Assembly: GCF_000165485.1 (NCBI RefSeq)
Contig: NC_014623.1
Coordinates: 639,501 to 703,500 of the forward strand
Source of the DNA: Stigmatella aurantiaca DW4/3-1
Lineage (GTDB): Bacteria > Myxococcota > Myxococcia > Myxococcales > Myxococcaceae
Direction of reading: 5' to 3'
DNA length: 64,000 nucleotides
The notes below the pieces were generated by a model. That model had not been told where the DNA came from. It saw only the letters and a program-made list of their open reading frames with translations, and searched no databases. Shown here in pieces: positions 33,601-41,098 of the stretch (the stretch's first letter is position 1; every line of letters starts with the position of its first letter). A program made the translations under genes and the position numbers.

Positions 33601-33776
33601 ATGACCAGCACTACACCTATGCGGCGATCCGCCCCATCGAGAACGGGACCCCCGCGGACCTGGCGTCGCTGGTGGATGTGAAGGGCCGGCCCGTCGCCGT
33701 CAACCAGAACTTCGGAAAGCCCCTGGCCTATCAGGCGCCGCGCTCGGCTCGCCTGGGCATGCGGGTGTCCTTCTAA
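30675..33776 (+). CDS. TonB-dependent receptor, Oar-like, with carboxypeptidase-regulatory N-terminal domain
   Basis: The 1,033-residue outer-membrane protein has a signal peptide ending near NVALAQ. It is followed by a carboxypeptidase-regulatory-like beta domain (residues about 27-115, VLLGKIVDSATGAPLADAVI), a plug (GATSPENQYVLDGVSVND, YGRATGGVLNAVTKSGSNEF) and a beta-barrel that ends with Phe (RLGMRVSF), as usual for outer-membrane insertion. It resembles the Oar proteins of Myxococcus. The ATG at 30675 begins the signal peptide; the upstream open frame is not protein-like. It may import a substrate linked to the divergent cluster, or be independent. Confidence 0.9.
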   Translation: MIKRRNIQLSRFVALVMCFAGNVALAQGTSVLLGKIVDSATGAPLADAVITATSPNLQGEQVVLSDASGEYRIPQLPPGLYTLRFERDAFQPFVRDGIALRLDSSLRVNVELLPDGFVEEIAVVARAPTVDVGSASTGININESFIRNIAVVVPGGKGAAARSFEALAELAPGAHADTYGVSISGATSPENQYVLDGVSVNDPGFGINGSQLSVEFIREVNVISGGYLPEYGRATGGVLNAVTKSGSNEFHGSVFGNLSPGSLASSGREIQRTAGTVSGRSRLWNQGDFGADLGGPILKDKLWFYLGMAPSFSRFRLERNLDSIELGADGQPLRDEDGLVRTQRIPGSQRFFFADNRAFQYIGKLTYLVDSNHNLTVSVSGTPSTAGGPGRFSVSDRTGMSETDLINGLPESIATQKVNSSTDASLKWSSSFWDKRLLVDATLGWHHQEVSTRASDGTRAGSLEGLAGTPYVYWQRSPAHSVLEFESVADPSACGGTAEEARTRCPVQAYSTGGPARLSEADMDRFQGKLMGTLLLKAAGEHIVKAGMDMDRSGFDHVRAHGGGSMISESEDGTYFQDFHQYGYLLGPDQVQVLDSLHSVSHSTTVGAFVQDSWNVLDLVTVNVGLRYDTQTLEGNGKVGLILANQWSPRLGLIVDPTREGRSKLFVNYARYYEAVPLDLVDRSLSGEPQVRSHMDSSLCNPLEPGQLQGVCDTDAARLPFRDPLDPSRRWQTVGSGFTLVDPEIKPQSVDEFVVGGEYEVFPQTRAGLSYNRRSLNMVIEDMSRDGGLSYFVGNPGYGFAEKFTKPKRNFDAVTFFLQRNFSEGWLAQASYTWSSLRGNFEGLFRSDSGQLDPNINSDFDLISLLPNRNGPLPADRKHQIKVFGSREFNLSREVSLNLGLSYRGNSGTPYSYLGAHELYGPGEAYILPRGSAGRLPWVHRVDSRLAVSWKFTREVAAQVSLDVFNLLDLKTAVTYDQHYTYAAIRPIENGTPADLASLVDVKGRPVAVNQNFGKPLAYQAPRSARLGMRVSF

Positions 33777-33792
33777 CCGGATGAGGAAAGAC

Positions 33793-34452
33793 ATGATGAT
33801 TGGGCGATTGGTGCGGTGGGGGGCGGTGGCGATGCTGGCGGCGTCTTGTGACGTGGACCAGCCAGACATCGGGTGCCCCGTGCAGAGCCTGACCTGGGTG
33901 GCCACCTATCACCCGGTGGGCACCCACTCCTGCGGGAACAAGGCGGGGGAGCAATTGGGCGTCTCGAAGTATTTCTCGCCCCAGGGCGAGTCACAGTTCG
34001 CCATCAAGCCGGCCACCCTGTCGGCCTTGGATGGCAGAGATCCCCAGCGTCCGTCCTATTCGCAAGCGGCCATGCCCGAGGAAGCGAATGCCGAGGGCTT
34101 CTGTGTGGTGCCTTCGCTCCCCGAAATGCGGAAGCAGGCCGAGGCGGATCCCACCGGGGCGGAGCCCGCGGTGAGCGTGAGTTACCGTTGGAGCAATGTG
34201 CGCATCGTGTCCCAGCCGGTGATTCCGGGGACGCAGTTCGTGGCGGACCTCGAGTACACGGAGAACGGCTGCACGGCGGCCTACGAGGTCTGGGCCATGT
34301 GGCCGGGGGACGTGTCGTGTGACAATGGGCAGGGGGCTCCGGACGAGACCCGCTGCGAGACCGCCATCACCCTCAATTCGGACTTCGCCACGAAGTGCGA
34401 CCCCACGCTGTCGCTGTGCGTGCCCGCGAAGCGTCCGCCATCGCTCAAGTAG
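33793..34452 (+). CDS. cysteine-containing lipoprotein of unknown function
   Basis: From the ATG at 33793 (GAGG six bases upstream) it encodes 219 residues with a lipoprotein signal (VAMLAASC). Several further cysteines follow (HSCGNK, GFCVVP, NGCTAAY, VSCDNG, TRCET, KCDP, LCVP), probably disulfide-paired in the periplasm or on the surface. I do not recognise a domain. It lies 16 bases after the TonB receptor and is surely co-transcribed, so it may be an accessory binding lipoprotein for that receptor. Confidence 0.75.
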   Translation: MMIGRLVRWGAVAMLAASCDVDQPDIGCPVQSLTWVATYHPVGTHSCGNKAGEQLGVSKYFSPQGESQFAIKPATLSALDGRDPQRPSYSQAAMPEEANAEGFCVVPSLPEMRKQAEADPTGAEPAVSVSYRWSNVRIVSQPVIPGTQFVADLEYTENGCTAAYEVWAMWPGDVSCDNGQGAPDETRCETAITLNSDFATKCDPTLSLCVPAKRPPSLK

Positions 34453-34463
34453 TGCAACCCGGG

Positions 34464-34485
34464 GAGGGGGCCCAGGAGGGCCCTC
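34464..34485. terminator. hairpin between convergent lipoprotein and SGNH genes
   Basis: GAGGG (34464-34468) and CCC (34471-34473) pair with GGG (34478-34480) and CCCTC (34481-34485) around AGGA, leaving a two-G bulge. It lies between two convergent stop codons. A terminator role is likely but there is no T-run. Confidence 0.35.
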
Positions 34486-35149
34486 ACGCCCCTCGGGGCC
34501 ACTCGAAGCCGATCTCATTCAGGAACGCGCGCGCGATGACCATGTGCCCGACGTGATCGGGATGCACGCGGTCCCAGGCCATCGCCGCCGGGTAGAGGTG
34601 CTCCAGCACCCGGTCGAATGCCGCCTGCACGTCGACGAACCGCGTGCCATGGCGCGTGGCGACCCGCTTCACGGCACCGCCGAACCGGTCCATGTGCGCA
34701 CGGACGCGGTCCTGACGGTTGGGCTCGATGTAGAAGGGGGTCATCAAGACCATGCCCTGCACCCCGGGTTGGGTCCTGGCGACGAGCGCATCGAGCGTCT
34801 GCTCGTAGTCCTCGAGTTCGACGTGGAGTTCGGGCTCCCGGGGCCGCATGTGGCGGATCCAGACGTCATTGATGCCGATCATCACCGAGACCCAGTCCGG
34901 TTTGAGCTCGAGCACGTCCGAGGTCCATCGGGCCGCGAGATCCGCCGCGGTGTTGCGCGTGATGCCCATGTTGACGACGCGGATCGCATGCTCGGGATGG
35001 GCGGCGTTGAGCAGGGCATCGACCTGCGCCACATAGCCCTTGCCGAGCGCGCCAAAAGGGCCCTCTCCCACGGGGCGTGCGCGCTCCGCGTCGGTGATGG
35101 AATCACCGATCATCACGAGCTTGCTCTTGGGTTTCAGGAGCAGGGGCAT
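34484..35149 (-). CDS. SGNH/GDSL-family esterase
   Basis: The 221-residue product has all four SGNH blocks: GDSIT (Ser nucleophile, near residue 16), the glycine in VVNMGITRNTAADL, the block-III IGINDVW and the DRVHPDHVGH block with the catalytic Asp-His. Family members remove acyl groups from polysaccharides or lipids. No signal peptide is visible, so it may act in the cytosol or work with a membrane partner. The acyltransferase gene ends 22 bases upstream in the same direction, so the two probably add and remove acyl groups on one glycan. Confidence 0.87.
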   Translation of the reverse strand: MPLLLKPKSKLVMIGDSITDAERARPVGEGPFGALGKGYVAQVDALLNAAHPEHAIRVVNMGITRNTAADLAARWTSDVLELKPDWVSVMIGINDVWIRHMRPREPELHVELEDYEQTLDALVARTQPGVQGMVLMTPFYIEPNRQDRVRAHMDRFGGAVKRVATRHGTRFVDVQAAFDRVLEHLYPAAMAWDRVHPDHVGHMVIARAFLNEIGFEWPRGA

Positions 35150-35171
35150 GGCAGACGAGGCGGAAGGCCGG

Positions 35172-36275
35172 TCAGGACGCGGGGGCGGGGGCAGGGGAGG
35201 GGGCGTTGTCGCCCCTGGGCGACGTCAGGCGTCTGCCCAGGTTCATCGCCGGGCGCTCGACGAGCCGGTAGGTGACCGCGGAGACCAGGAAGATCGCGGC
35301 AAGCCAGACCAGGATGGTGGTGACAATGTTGCCCGTGGGCGGAATGGCCACGAGGAGCAGGAGGTGCATCAGGTACACGGAGTAGCTGATGCGCCCCAGC
35401 CACAACAGGCCCGAGGGCACGGTCAGGGAGCGGCTCAGGAACGTCGCGGCGGTGACGAGGAGGATGGGGCCGCCCCAGGCGAGCAGCATGGAGCCGAGTC
35501 CCCAGATGATGCCGCCCTTCGCATAGAAAAAGGCGGCGGTTGCCAGCGCGGCCACCGACAGGCCCATCACCCCGAGCACCGTCCGGGAGGAGAGCGTTCC
35601 GGTATGCAGGCCATACAGGACGGTGCCGGAGAACATGGCGGCGATGTAGACGGGCACCGGCTCTTCCAGGCCGAAGGCCATGACTCCGCCTCCCACCGCC
35701 AGGGCCATGAAGAAGAGCACGACCGGCACCGTGCGGGAGGCCAGCTTCGTGACCGCCAGCACCGACACCAGCACGTAGAACAGCATCTCGAGCTCGAGCG
35801 TCCAGTACGGGGCAATCAATGAGTAGGAGCCGAAGAGTGACGGCACCATCGTGGTGTTGGCCAGCACCGTCTTGAGGGGCTCGGCAACCATCAGCTCTTG
35901 CAGCGGCTGATGGCTGAGCGGACGCTCGGGCGGGACCGCATGCAGGACGTACATCGAGGTCGCGATGATGGCACTCACCCAGTAGAGCGGATACAAGCGG
36001 AAGAAGCGCCGTACCCAGAAGTCCTTCAGGGAGGTATTCCGCTGCAGCGACGCGGGAATGACGAAGCCGCTGCAGACGAAGAACACCATGACCCCGAACT
36101 GGCCCATGTCGAAGTTCGCGAATGCCCACGGCATGTAGCCCATGGGATTGAGATACAGCCCGACATGGTGGGCGACCACGAACAGGACCGCCACCCCTCG
36201 CAAGGCGTCGATGAACGCCAACCTGTCACCTTGACTCAGGACTGCATCGCGCTTTTCCACATCCACGCCCTTCAA
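35172..36275 (-). CDS. acyltransferase family 3 (OafA/YrhL-like) membrane protein
   Basis: The 367-residue protein has about ten transmembrane helices. It begins with the family signature FIDALRGVAVLFVVAHHVGL, containing the catalytic-type His, and ends with a helix plus the charged tail VTYRLVERPAMNLGRRL. AT3 proteins move acyl groups across the membrane onto sugars such as O-antigen or antibiotics. In several known proteins AT3 is fused to an SGNH domain; here the SGNH enzyme is the next gene. The target glycan is unknown. Confidence 0.88.
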   Translation of the reverse strand: MKGVDVEKRDAVLSQGDRLAFIDALRGVAVLFVVAHHVGLYLNPMGYMPWAFANFDMGQFGVMVFFVCSGFVIPASLQRNTSLKDFWVRRFFRLYPLYWVSAIIATSMYVLHAVPPERPLSHQPLQELMVAEPLKTVLANTTMVPSLFGSYSLIAPYWTLELEMLFYVLVSVLAVTKLASRTVPVVLFFMALAVGGGVMAFGLEEPVPVYIAAMFSGTVLYGLHTGTLSSRTVLGVMGLSVAALATAAFFYAKGGIIWGLGSMLLAWGGPILLVTAATFLSRSLTVPSGLLWLGRISYSVYLMHLLLLVAIPPTGNIVTTILVWLAAIFLVSAVTYRLVERPAMNLGRRLTSPRGDNAPSPAPAPAS

Positions 36276-36385
36276 TGGCTGGCTGATCCGAGAAAGCTCG
36301 GGCCAATCTGCTCTATCAGACTAGCTTGCGGGTGCGCGGGTGGCAAAGCCCCTGCCCCGCGGGCCTTGCCCCTTGCCGCGCGAAG

Positions 36386-36946
36386 TCATTTCTTGCAGGT
36401 CTCGACCTGTATGAGCTTCCACACGCCTTCCACTTGCAGCTCAAAGCTGGTGTTCAAGAGCGTGTCGCTCTTCTTTTCAAAGGTATGCCGGAAGGGGACT
36501 GGCTCCGGGTTGCCGAGGTTGTTCAGGTCGCCGGTCCACACGAGCTTCGAGTCTACGAAGCCAGGGCTGAGGGCGGTCTCCCATGCCCCCTGGGACGCGG
36601 TGTGCAAGCGGACGAACTTCTGCTTGGTGCCATCCCAGCCGACACGGCCGTAAGACTTGAAACCGTATGGGTTGGTCTTGCTCGTGTGCTCCTCGTACTT
36701 CATCTCGATCCAGTAGTTGTCGAGGTAGGGAGCGACCTGCAGGGTCGACTTGAACTCATAGCCGGGGGTGCTGCCGTCGTCTTGGGTCTTGCCCTCGCAG
36801 TTCCAGGTTCCATTGAAGAACTTCAGCTGCTGAAGTTCCTCGGCCGGCTTCGGCGGTGGTGGGACGCCAGGGTCTTTCTTCTCGTCGGCGCCGCATGCGG
36901 CCGTCGAGAGGGTCAGGGCACACAGCAGGCAATGCTTGAGGTTCAT
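36386..36946 (-). CDS. DUF1579-like lipoprotein
   Basis: The 186-residue lipoprotein has lipobox STAAC followed by a proline-rich spacer (PGVPPPPKPAEE). The beta-rich body begins LKFFNGTWNCEGKTQ, which resembles DUF1579-like or lipocalin-like proteins. A Cys near the C-terminus (VETCKK) could pair with that in WNCEGK. Function is unknown. It is a single gene with its promoter in the gap shared with the divergent aldo/keto reductase gene. Confidence 0.72.
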   Translation of the reverse strand: MNLKHCLLCALTLSTAACGADEKKDPGVPPPPKPAEELQQLKFFNGTWNCEGKTQDDGSTPGYEFKSTLQVAPYLDNYWIEMKYEEHTSKTNPYGFKSYGRVGWDGTKQKFVRLHTASQGAWETALSPGFVDSKLVWTGDLNNLGNPEPVPFRHTFEKKSDTLLNTSFELQVEGVWKLIQVETCKK

Positions 36947-37110
36947 GTCGGATTCTCCATACCGGGGGGGGGAAGGGGGCTTCGCGAATTCTCACTCTAT
37001 TTCGTGAAATCCCTTGAAGAAACTATATCCCGGATGCTCACTTGGCCTGCTGCCGAGCCGTTCGCTGGAAGGGTTCGCCCTCCTCACGCTCTTCCCGGGA
37101 GTTTCCCCTC

Positions 37111-38196
37111 ATGCCTCTTAACCACTACATCACCTTGGGCCGGTCCGGCCTGCGTGTCAGTCCCCTGTGCCTCGGCGCCATGACCTTTGGCGAGGACTAC
37201 GGCTGGGGCTCCAGCGTCGAAGACGCACAGTCCATCATGGACCGCTACCTCGCGCTGGGCGGCAACTTCATCGACACCGCCAATGTCTATACCCGCGGCC
37301 ACGCGGAGAAGATCATCGGCGACCACATTGGCCGCCACCCCGCCAAGCGCGACCGTGCCGTCATCGCCACCAAGTTCCTCGGCAATCTCTTCCCGGGTGA
37401 CCCCAATGGAGGGGGCGCCGGCGCCAAGTCGCTCATTGCCGCTACCCATGAGTCCCTGCGCCGCCTGCAGACGGACTACATCGATCTGCTGTGGATGCAC
37501 ATCTGGGACCGCAACACGCCCATCGAGGAGACGATGCGGGCCCTGGATGACCTCGTTCGCGCTGGCAAGGTGCGTTACATTGGCTTCTCCGACACGCCCG
37601 CGTGGAAGACCGCCCAAGCCCAGGTCACCGCGCACTTTCGCGGCTGGGCGCCGCTCGTGGCGCTGCAGATTGAATACTCGTTGCTGGAGCGCACCGTGGA
37701 GGGCGAAATCCTCCCCATGGCCCAGGAGCTGGGGTTGGGGATCACCCCCTGGTCTCCGCTCAAGAGTGGCGTGCTCAGCGGCAAATACACCCGTGAGAAC
37801 GCCGGCAAGGTGAAGGCCAACCGCGGCTCGTGGGTGGATTCCAACCTCAACGAGCGCACCTACTCCATCATCGATGTGTTGCAGCGCGTGGCCCGGGAAC
37901 ACAACGTCACGCCGGCGCACGTGGCGCTCGCCTGGGTACAGAACCGTCCCGGTGTCACCTCCACCATCATCGGCGCGCGCACGCTGGAGCAGCTCGATGC
38001 CAACTTGGGGGCGCTGGATGTGAAGCTTGCCCCCGCCGAGGTGGCCGCGCTCGACGAGGTCTCCAAGCCTTCGCTCAACTTCCCCGCCGGCCTCTTGCTG
38101 AACGCGCCCACCTTCATGCATGGCGGCATCACCGTGAACGGCGTTTTCGGACCCCCGTCGCCCCTGACGCCCAAGCCAGACTCGCCACGGTACTAG
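37111..38196 (+). CDS. aldo/keto reductase
   Basis: The 361-residue NADPH-dependent oxidoreductase is of the YajO/Tas-like group. The barrel starts at TLGRSGLRVSPLCLGAMTFG. The catalytic tetrad residues are visible as Asp and Tyr in FIDTANVYTRG, Lys in VIATKFLG and His in LLWMHIWDR. The NADP phosphate-binding end is STIIGARTLEQL. The ATG at 37111 is chosen from the conserved N-terminus; the longer frame upstream has no resemblance to the family. The substrate is unknown. Convergent with the DsbA-like gene, with a strong hairpin between them. Confidence 0.92.
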   Translation: MPLNHYITLGRSGLRVSPLCLGAMTFGEDYGWGSSVEDAQSIMDRYLALGGNFIDTANVYTRGHAEKIIGDHIGRHPAKRDRAVIATKFLGNLFPGDPNGGGAGAKSLIAATHESLRRLQTDYIDLLWMHIWDRNTPIEETMRALDDLVRAGKVRYIGFSDTPAWKTAQAQVTAHFRGWAPLVALQIEYSLLERTVEGEILPMAQELGLGITPWSPLKSGVLSGKYTRENAGKVKANRGSWVDSNLNERTYSIIDVLQRVAREHNVTPAHVALAWVQNRPGVTSTIIGARTLEQLDANLGALDVKLAPAEVAALDEVSKPSLNFPAGLLLNAPTFMHGGITVNGVFGPPSPLTPKPDSPRY

Positions 38197-38209
38197 CGGG
38201 CCCAGGCAA

Positions 38210-38235
38210 CGGCTGGGGGCAGGGCGCCCCCGCCG
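38210..38235. terminator. strong GC hairpin between convergent aldo/keto reductase and DsbA-like genes
   Basis: CGGC (38210-38213) and GGGGGC (38215-38220) pair with GCCCCC (38226-38231) and GCCG (38232-38235), with one bulged T and a five-base loop. It lies between convergent stops, so it is probably a two-way terminator. No clear T-run follows. Confidence 0.5.
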
Positions 38236-38245
38236 TGCCGCGTGA

Positions 38246-38884
38246 CTACCGCGCGCCTTCCGTCGCCTTCTGGATGGCGAGGCGGAATGCTTCGGGGGGC
38301 TGGCCGCCCGAGAGGGTGAACCGGTTGTTGAAGACAAAGCGCGGGACGCCCCGGACCCCCATCGCCAGGGCCTTTTCGGCCTCCTTGTGCGTGATGGCGA
38401 GCTCGGTTGGATCCTGGACCAGGCGAAGGGTCTCCTTGGCTTCGAACCCGTACGGGGCGGCGATCTCGGCGAGCACCTCGGGATTGGCCACGTTCTTCGC
38501 GTCGATGAAGTAGGCGGTGAAGAGCGCGTCGGTGAGCTTCAGTTGGGTGCCCTTCGCGTGCGCGTGACGGATGAGCGTGTGGGCCGCCGTGGTCTGGTAC
38601 GCCATGGTTTGCTTCGACAGATCGAGCGGGATTCCGCTGCCCCGGGCCTCTGCTTCGAGCGGTGCGAAGAGTTCCTTGATCCGCTCTCCGTACTTCTTGC
38701 GGTAGTACTCACGCAGATCGAGCCCTTCTGGCGGTGTCGTGGGCCGCAAGAAGAACGCATGGTGATTGACGGTGACGTCGATGGGCTCCGGGAGCGATTC
38801 GAGGACGTTCTTGAGCCGCCGCGTGCTGATGAAGCAAAACGGGCAGACGATGTCGGAGTGCACGTCGATGGTCAGCGTTTTCAT
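38246..38884 (-). CDS. DsbA-superfamily oxidoreductase, FrnE-like
   Basis: The 212-residue cytosolic thioredoxin-fold protein has its redox site CPFC at the family position (SDIVCPFCFISTRRL, near residue 14). It has the cis-Pro segment GVRGVPRFVFNNRF and the helical insertion of the FrnE/2-hydroxychromene-2-carboxylate isomerase group. There is no signal peptide. FrnE-like proteins are disulfide oxidoreductases, some of them in polyketide pathways. Its ATG overlaps the TGA of a 63-residue gene by four bases, which makes that small protein a likely partner or substrate. Confidence 0.9.
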   Translation of the reverse strand: MKTLTIDVHSDIVCPFCFISTRRLKNVLESLPEPIDVTVNHHAFFLRPTTPPEGLDLREYYRKKYGERIKELFAPLEAEARGSGIPLDLSKQTMAYQTTAAHTLIRHAHAKGTQLKLTDALFTAYFIDAKNVANPEVLAEIAAPYGFEAKETLRLVQDPTELAITHKEAEKALAMGVRGVPRFVFNNRFTLSGGQPPEAFRLAIQKATEGAR

Positions 38885-39072
38885 GGTGATTTGTTTCCCT
38901 GGGGAGTCGAGGTGCCGTCAGGTGTTGCCAGGGGCGCGATGACGCAGAAATCATCCCCGATGCACAACGGGCCCTCGTCACCGAGTTGCTCAAGTTCCGG
39001 CGGTGGCGCGACGGAGGCTTCCGTGGCGTCCCCGTGCCGGTTCACTCCTTCTTTCACATTCCCGGGTGCCAT
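38881..39072 (-). CDS. 63-residue small protein with CIGDDFC motif, coupled to the DsbA-like gene
   Basis: The ATG at 39072 follows a G-rich ribosome-binding stretch (GGAGAGGGGG). The frame ends in a TGA that overlaps the ATG of the DsbA-like gene in the classic ATGA arrangement. The product starts MAPGNVKEGVNRHGDATEAS, has no signal peptide, is acidic in the middle and carries only two cysteines, in CIGDDFC. I do not recognise it. The coupling suggests a real gene, perhaps a redox partner, a substrate or a precursor peptide of the oxidoreductase. A TTG at 39102 is an alternative start. Confidence 0.55.
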   Translation of the reverse strand: MAPGNVKEGVNRHGDATEASVAPPPELEQLGDEGPLCIGDDFCVIAPLATPDGTSTPQGNKSP

Positions 39073-39136
39073 TTGGACCCCCTCTCCCCATTCTGGCGTC
39101 AAGGAGACGATACTATGCTGACGTTCGGATTTCTGG

Positions 39137-39175
39137 AAATGGCCATTTTGCGGACTGAGGGGGATTTCAGTCCGC
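39137..39175. promoter_or_regulatory. tandem palindromes upstream of the small-protein/DsbA-like operon
   Basis: AAATGGCCATTT (39137-39148) is a perfect 12-base palindrome. Next to it, GCGGACTGA (39150-39158) and TCAGTCCGC (39167-39175) form a perfect 9-base inverted repeat around an 8-base loop. They lie 65-105 bases upstream of the small-protein start, where an operator or leader hairpin would be expected. Confidence 0.45.
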
Positions 39176-39213
39176 TGCGATGAATGCTTGTTCCATGCGC
39201 GCGGTGGCGCTGC

Positions 39214-39920
39214 TCATCTCACCATCCAGCAGAACTCGGCGTAGCCCATGCTGCACGTCTCATCCATGAGGGCAGGGTCGAAGGCGAAGCCAATGGGCTC
39301 CGGCACCATGACGGACTGCTCGATGCACAGGCCATAGACGCCGCAGACGGTGCCGCTCGGGCAGCCCGGGACCGCGGCCAGCGGGTCGCACACGGCCAGG
39401 CACTGCCGCGCTTCCGTGAAGGTGTCCGAGCACGCGTAGCCTGGCGCGCAGTCCGTCGTGGCCCACTGGCCAAGCAGGTCTGGCCCGGCACGTTCGCGGT
39501 TGGCGAGCCCTGGCGGGGATCGCATCCCCCCGGCCGTGCCGTGCTCCAGGTCGCAAAGCGGATCCACTTGCACTCCCCGCCGTGCACCACCGCGCTGCCC
39601 TTGTCCGGTGCGCTGAGCGGCGGTGCGGCCACCGACTCGCGCAGCGTCACGTTGAAGATGTCGCCCGCCGTCTGCCGCGGCGACACCTTGAGCGCCAGGA
39701 GCAGTGAGCCCGAGTCCGCGACGAACAGTTTCTGGCCTGCCGTGCCCGCGTCCTGGTCGCCAGATTGCAGCCCCCCGTGGCCAGGTCGTGCAGGCCCGTG
39801 GCCGTGTTCACGTCCAGCCGGATGTTCGCGGTGTCCGCCAACGCCGGATCGCCGAACGCGCCAAAGGTCCCCTGATAGGCCGGTTGGCCTCCGTACTTCA
39901 CGGGTGGATGTGAGTCTCGG
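39214..39920 (-). pseudogene. frameshifted gene for a Cys-rich secreted-type protein
   Basis: Protein-like sequence continues through three frames on the minus strand. The first is KYGGQPAYQGTFGAFGDPAL to DLATGG (about 39910-39775). The second is AGQKLFVADSGSLLLALKVS to NVPGQTCLA (about 39765-39470). The third is TDCAPGYACSDTFTEARQC to EFCWMVR (about 39480-39214). The first switch falls at a run of six G, the second near 39470. The composite would be about 230 residues with many cysteines (CSDTF, CLAVCDP, GCPSGTVCGVYGLC), as in secreted myxobacterial proteins. No intact start or signal peptide is visible. Two shifts point to decay, but sequencing error at the G-run is possible for one. Confidence 0.6.
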
Positions 39921-40036
39921 CTGTGTGGGGACAGCCAATCCGGGAAACCGGACGTGATTTTGATTGCGCGAAAAGGCCTGAGCCGCTCAATCCAATCCGT
40001 CTTCATGCCCTCATGGGGTTGAGCGCAAATCTCCAT

Positions 40037-40314
40037 GGGGAATTCTCAAGGGATGAGCCTCGCGGTCTTGAAGAGACATCCTGCTGGCATGGGGCAAGGG
40101 ACGCTTTCGTGAAACACTTGTACGAAAGATTGAAGACAATGCATACATCTGAACGGTTTCGCCTGGGGTGATGGAGTGTTTACCTTGGTGCAATGATCAG
40201 AGGACGCGAGGTCAGGCCCATTGAAATGTTTGCCAAGATCCTCTATCCCGCGCCTCGCGGAATCGCTCCACCTGGGCGTTCCAGCGGACGCCCGCTCGAA
40301 AGGACTCGCTCTCC
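40037..40314. other. gap with no convincing gene
   Basis: This stretch lies between the pseudogene and the small secreted-protein gene. It is more AT-rich than coding DNA around it and probably contains the promoter of the gene at 40315. Short open frames here lack ribosome-binding sites and protein-like composition. Confidence 0.4.
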
Positions 40315-40539
40315 ATGAAGCGTTTGTTGACCGTTGCCCTTCTTTGCGCCTCTGCCAGTGCATTCGCCCAAGACAAGACCGCGCCCAAGCCCACGGCGAA
40401 GACCGAGACGAAAACCGAGACGAAGAGCACGCCCTCGGAGTCTACGAACTTGAAGGTCGAGGAGCCGGATCAGAAGGACCCGAAGAACAAGGAGGTCGAC
40501 ACGAAGGCTCAGGGTGAGGTGAAAAAAGAGAGTTTCTAA
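40315..40539 (+). CDS. small secreted hydrophilic protein
   Basis: The 74-residue product has a clean signal peptide (MKRLLTVALLCASASAFAQ). It is followed by a highly charged low-complexity tail rich in Lys, Glu, Thr and Pro (KTETKTETKSTPSESTN). No domain can be named. The composition suggests a disordered periplasmic or surface peptide. The gene is followed 72 bases later by another small secreted-protein gene in the same direction, but the gap suggests separate regulation or a loose pair. Confidence 0.65.
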   Translation: MKRLLTVALLCASASAFAQDKTAPKPTAKTETKTETKSTPSESTNLKVEEPDQKDPKNKEVDTKAQGEVKKESF

Positions 40540-40611
40540 GCGGCCCCCTGAAGGTGTTGCCAATCCGTTGACCGGCCTCGCGGCTGTGGGGCCCGAATTC
40601 TCTTTGAACGC

Positions 40612-41001
40612 ATGCGAAAGAAGGCGCTCATGAAGAAGTACGCGGGAGTGATTTTTGTGTGTCTGTGCCTGCTCCAGGGAACCGCGAGCGGTGAGGATTC
40701 TTGCATCAAGACCATGAATCAGGGGGCCGCGACGGTGGCCTTGGGGCTCTATGAGCAGTCGTGCCCGACCATCAGCTTTAGCTCGGGGGTCATCACGAAG
40801 GATGTCAAATACAACTGCTGCGGCTCCGCGCCCACCATCCGCGTCAATGGGGGGGATTGGGAAAAGCTCCGCACGGCCGGAAAGCTGGATGGTCTTCGGT
40901 ATCAGGTGCTCTCGAATTCCAACAGCACCTACACCCTGACCTTCCGGAAGATGGTGAACGACACCCCCACGACCATCAACGCAGAGGACTTCTTCAAGTA
41001 A
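40612..41001 (+). CDS. small secreted protein with paired cysteines, unknown
   Basis: The product is 129 residues from ATG 40612; the ATG at 40630 (MKKYAGVIFVCLCLLQG) gives a cleaner signal peptide and may be the true start. The mature part has four cysteines (DSCIKT, EQSCPT, YNCCGS), suggesting disulfides. It also has repeated Thr/Ser stretches and ends with INAEDFFK. I do not recognise a family. It is a stand-alone small gene between a similar small secreted-protein gene and the lgt-like gene. Confidence 0.65.
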   Translation: MRKKALMKKYAGVIFVCLCLLQGTASGEDSCIKTMNQGAATVALGLYEQSCPTISFSSGVITKDVKYNCCGSAPTIRVNGGDWEKLRTAGKLDGLRYQVLSNSNSTYTLTFRKMVNDTPTTINAEDFFK

Positions 41002-41098
41002 TCCGCGACGTGGCCGGGCGCTGGCGTGAGACGCTGTCTCATGTCAGCGCCCGTCGCCGTGCCAGAACGCAGCCCTTTTCCCATGGATGGCTCCGGAC

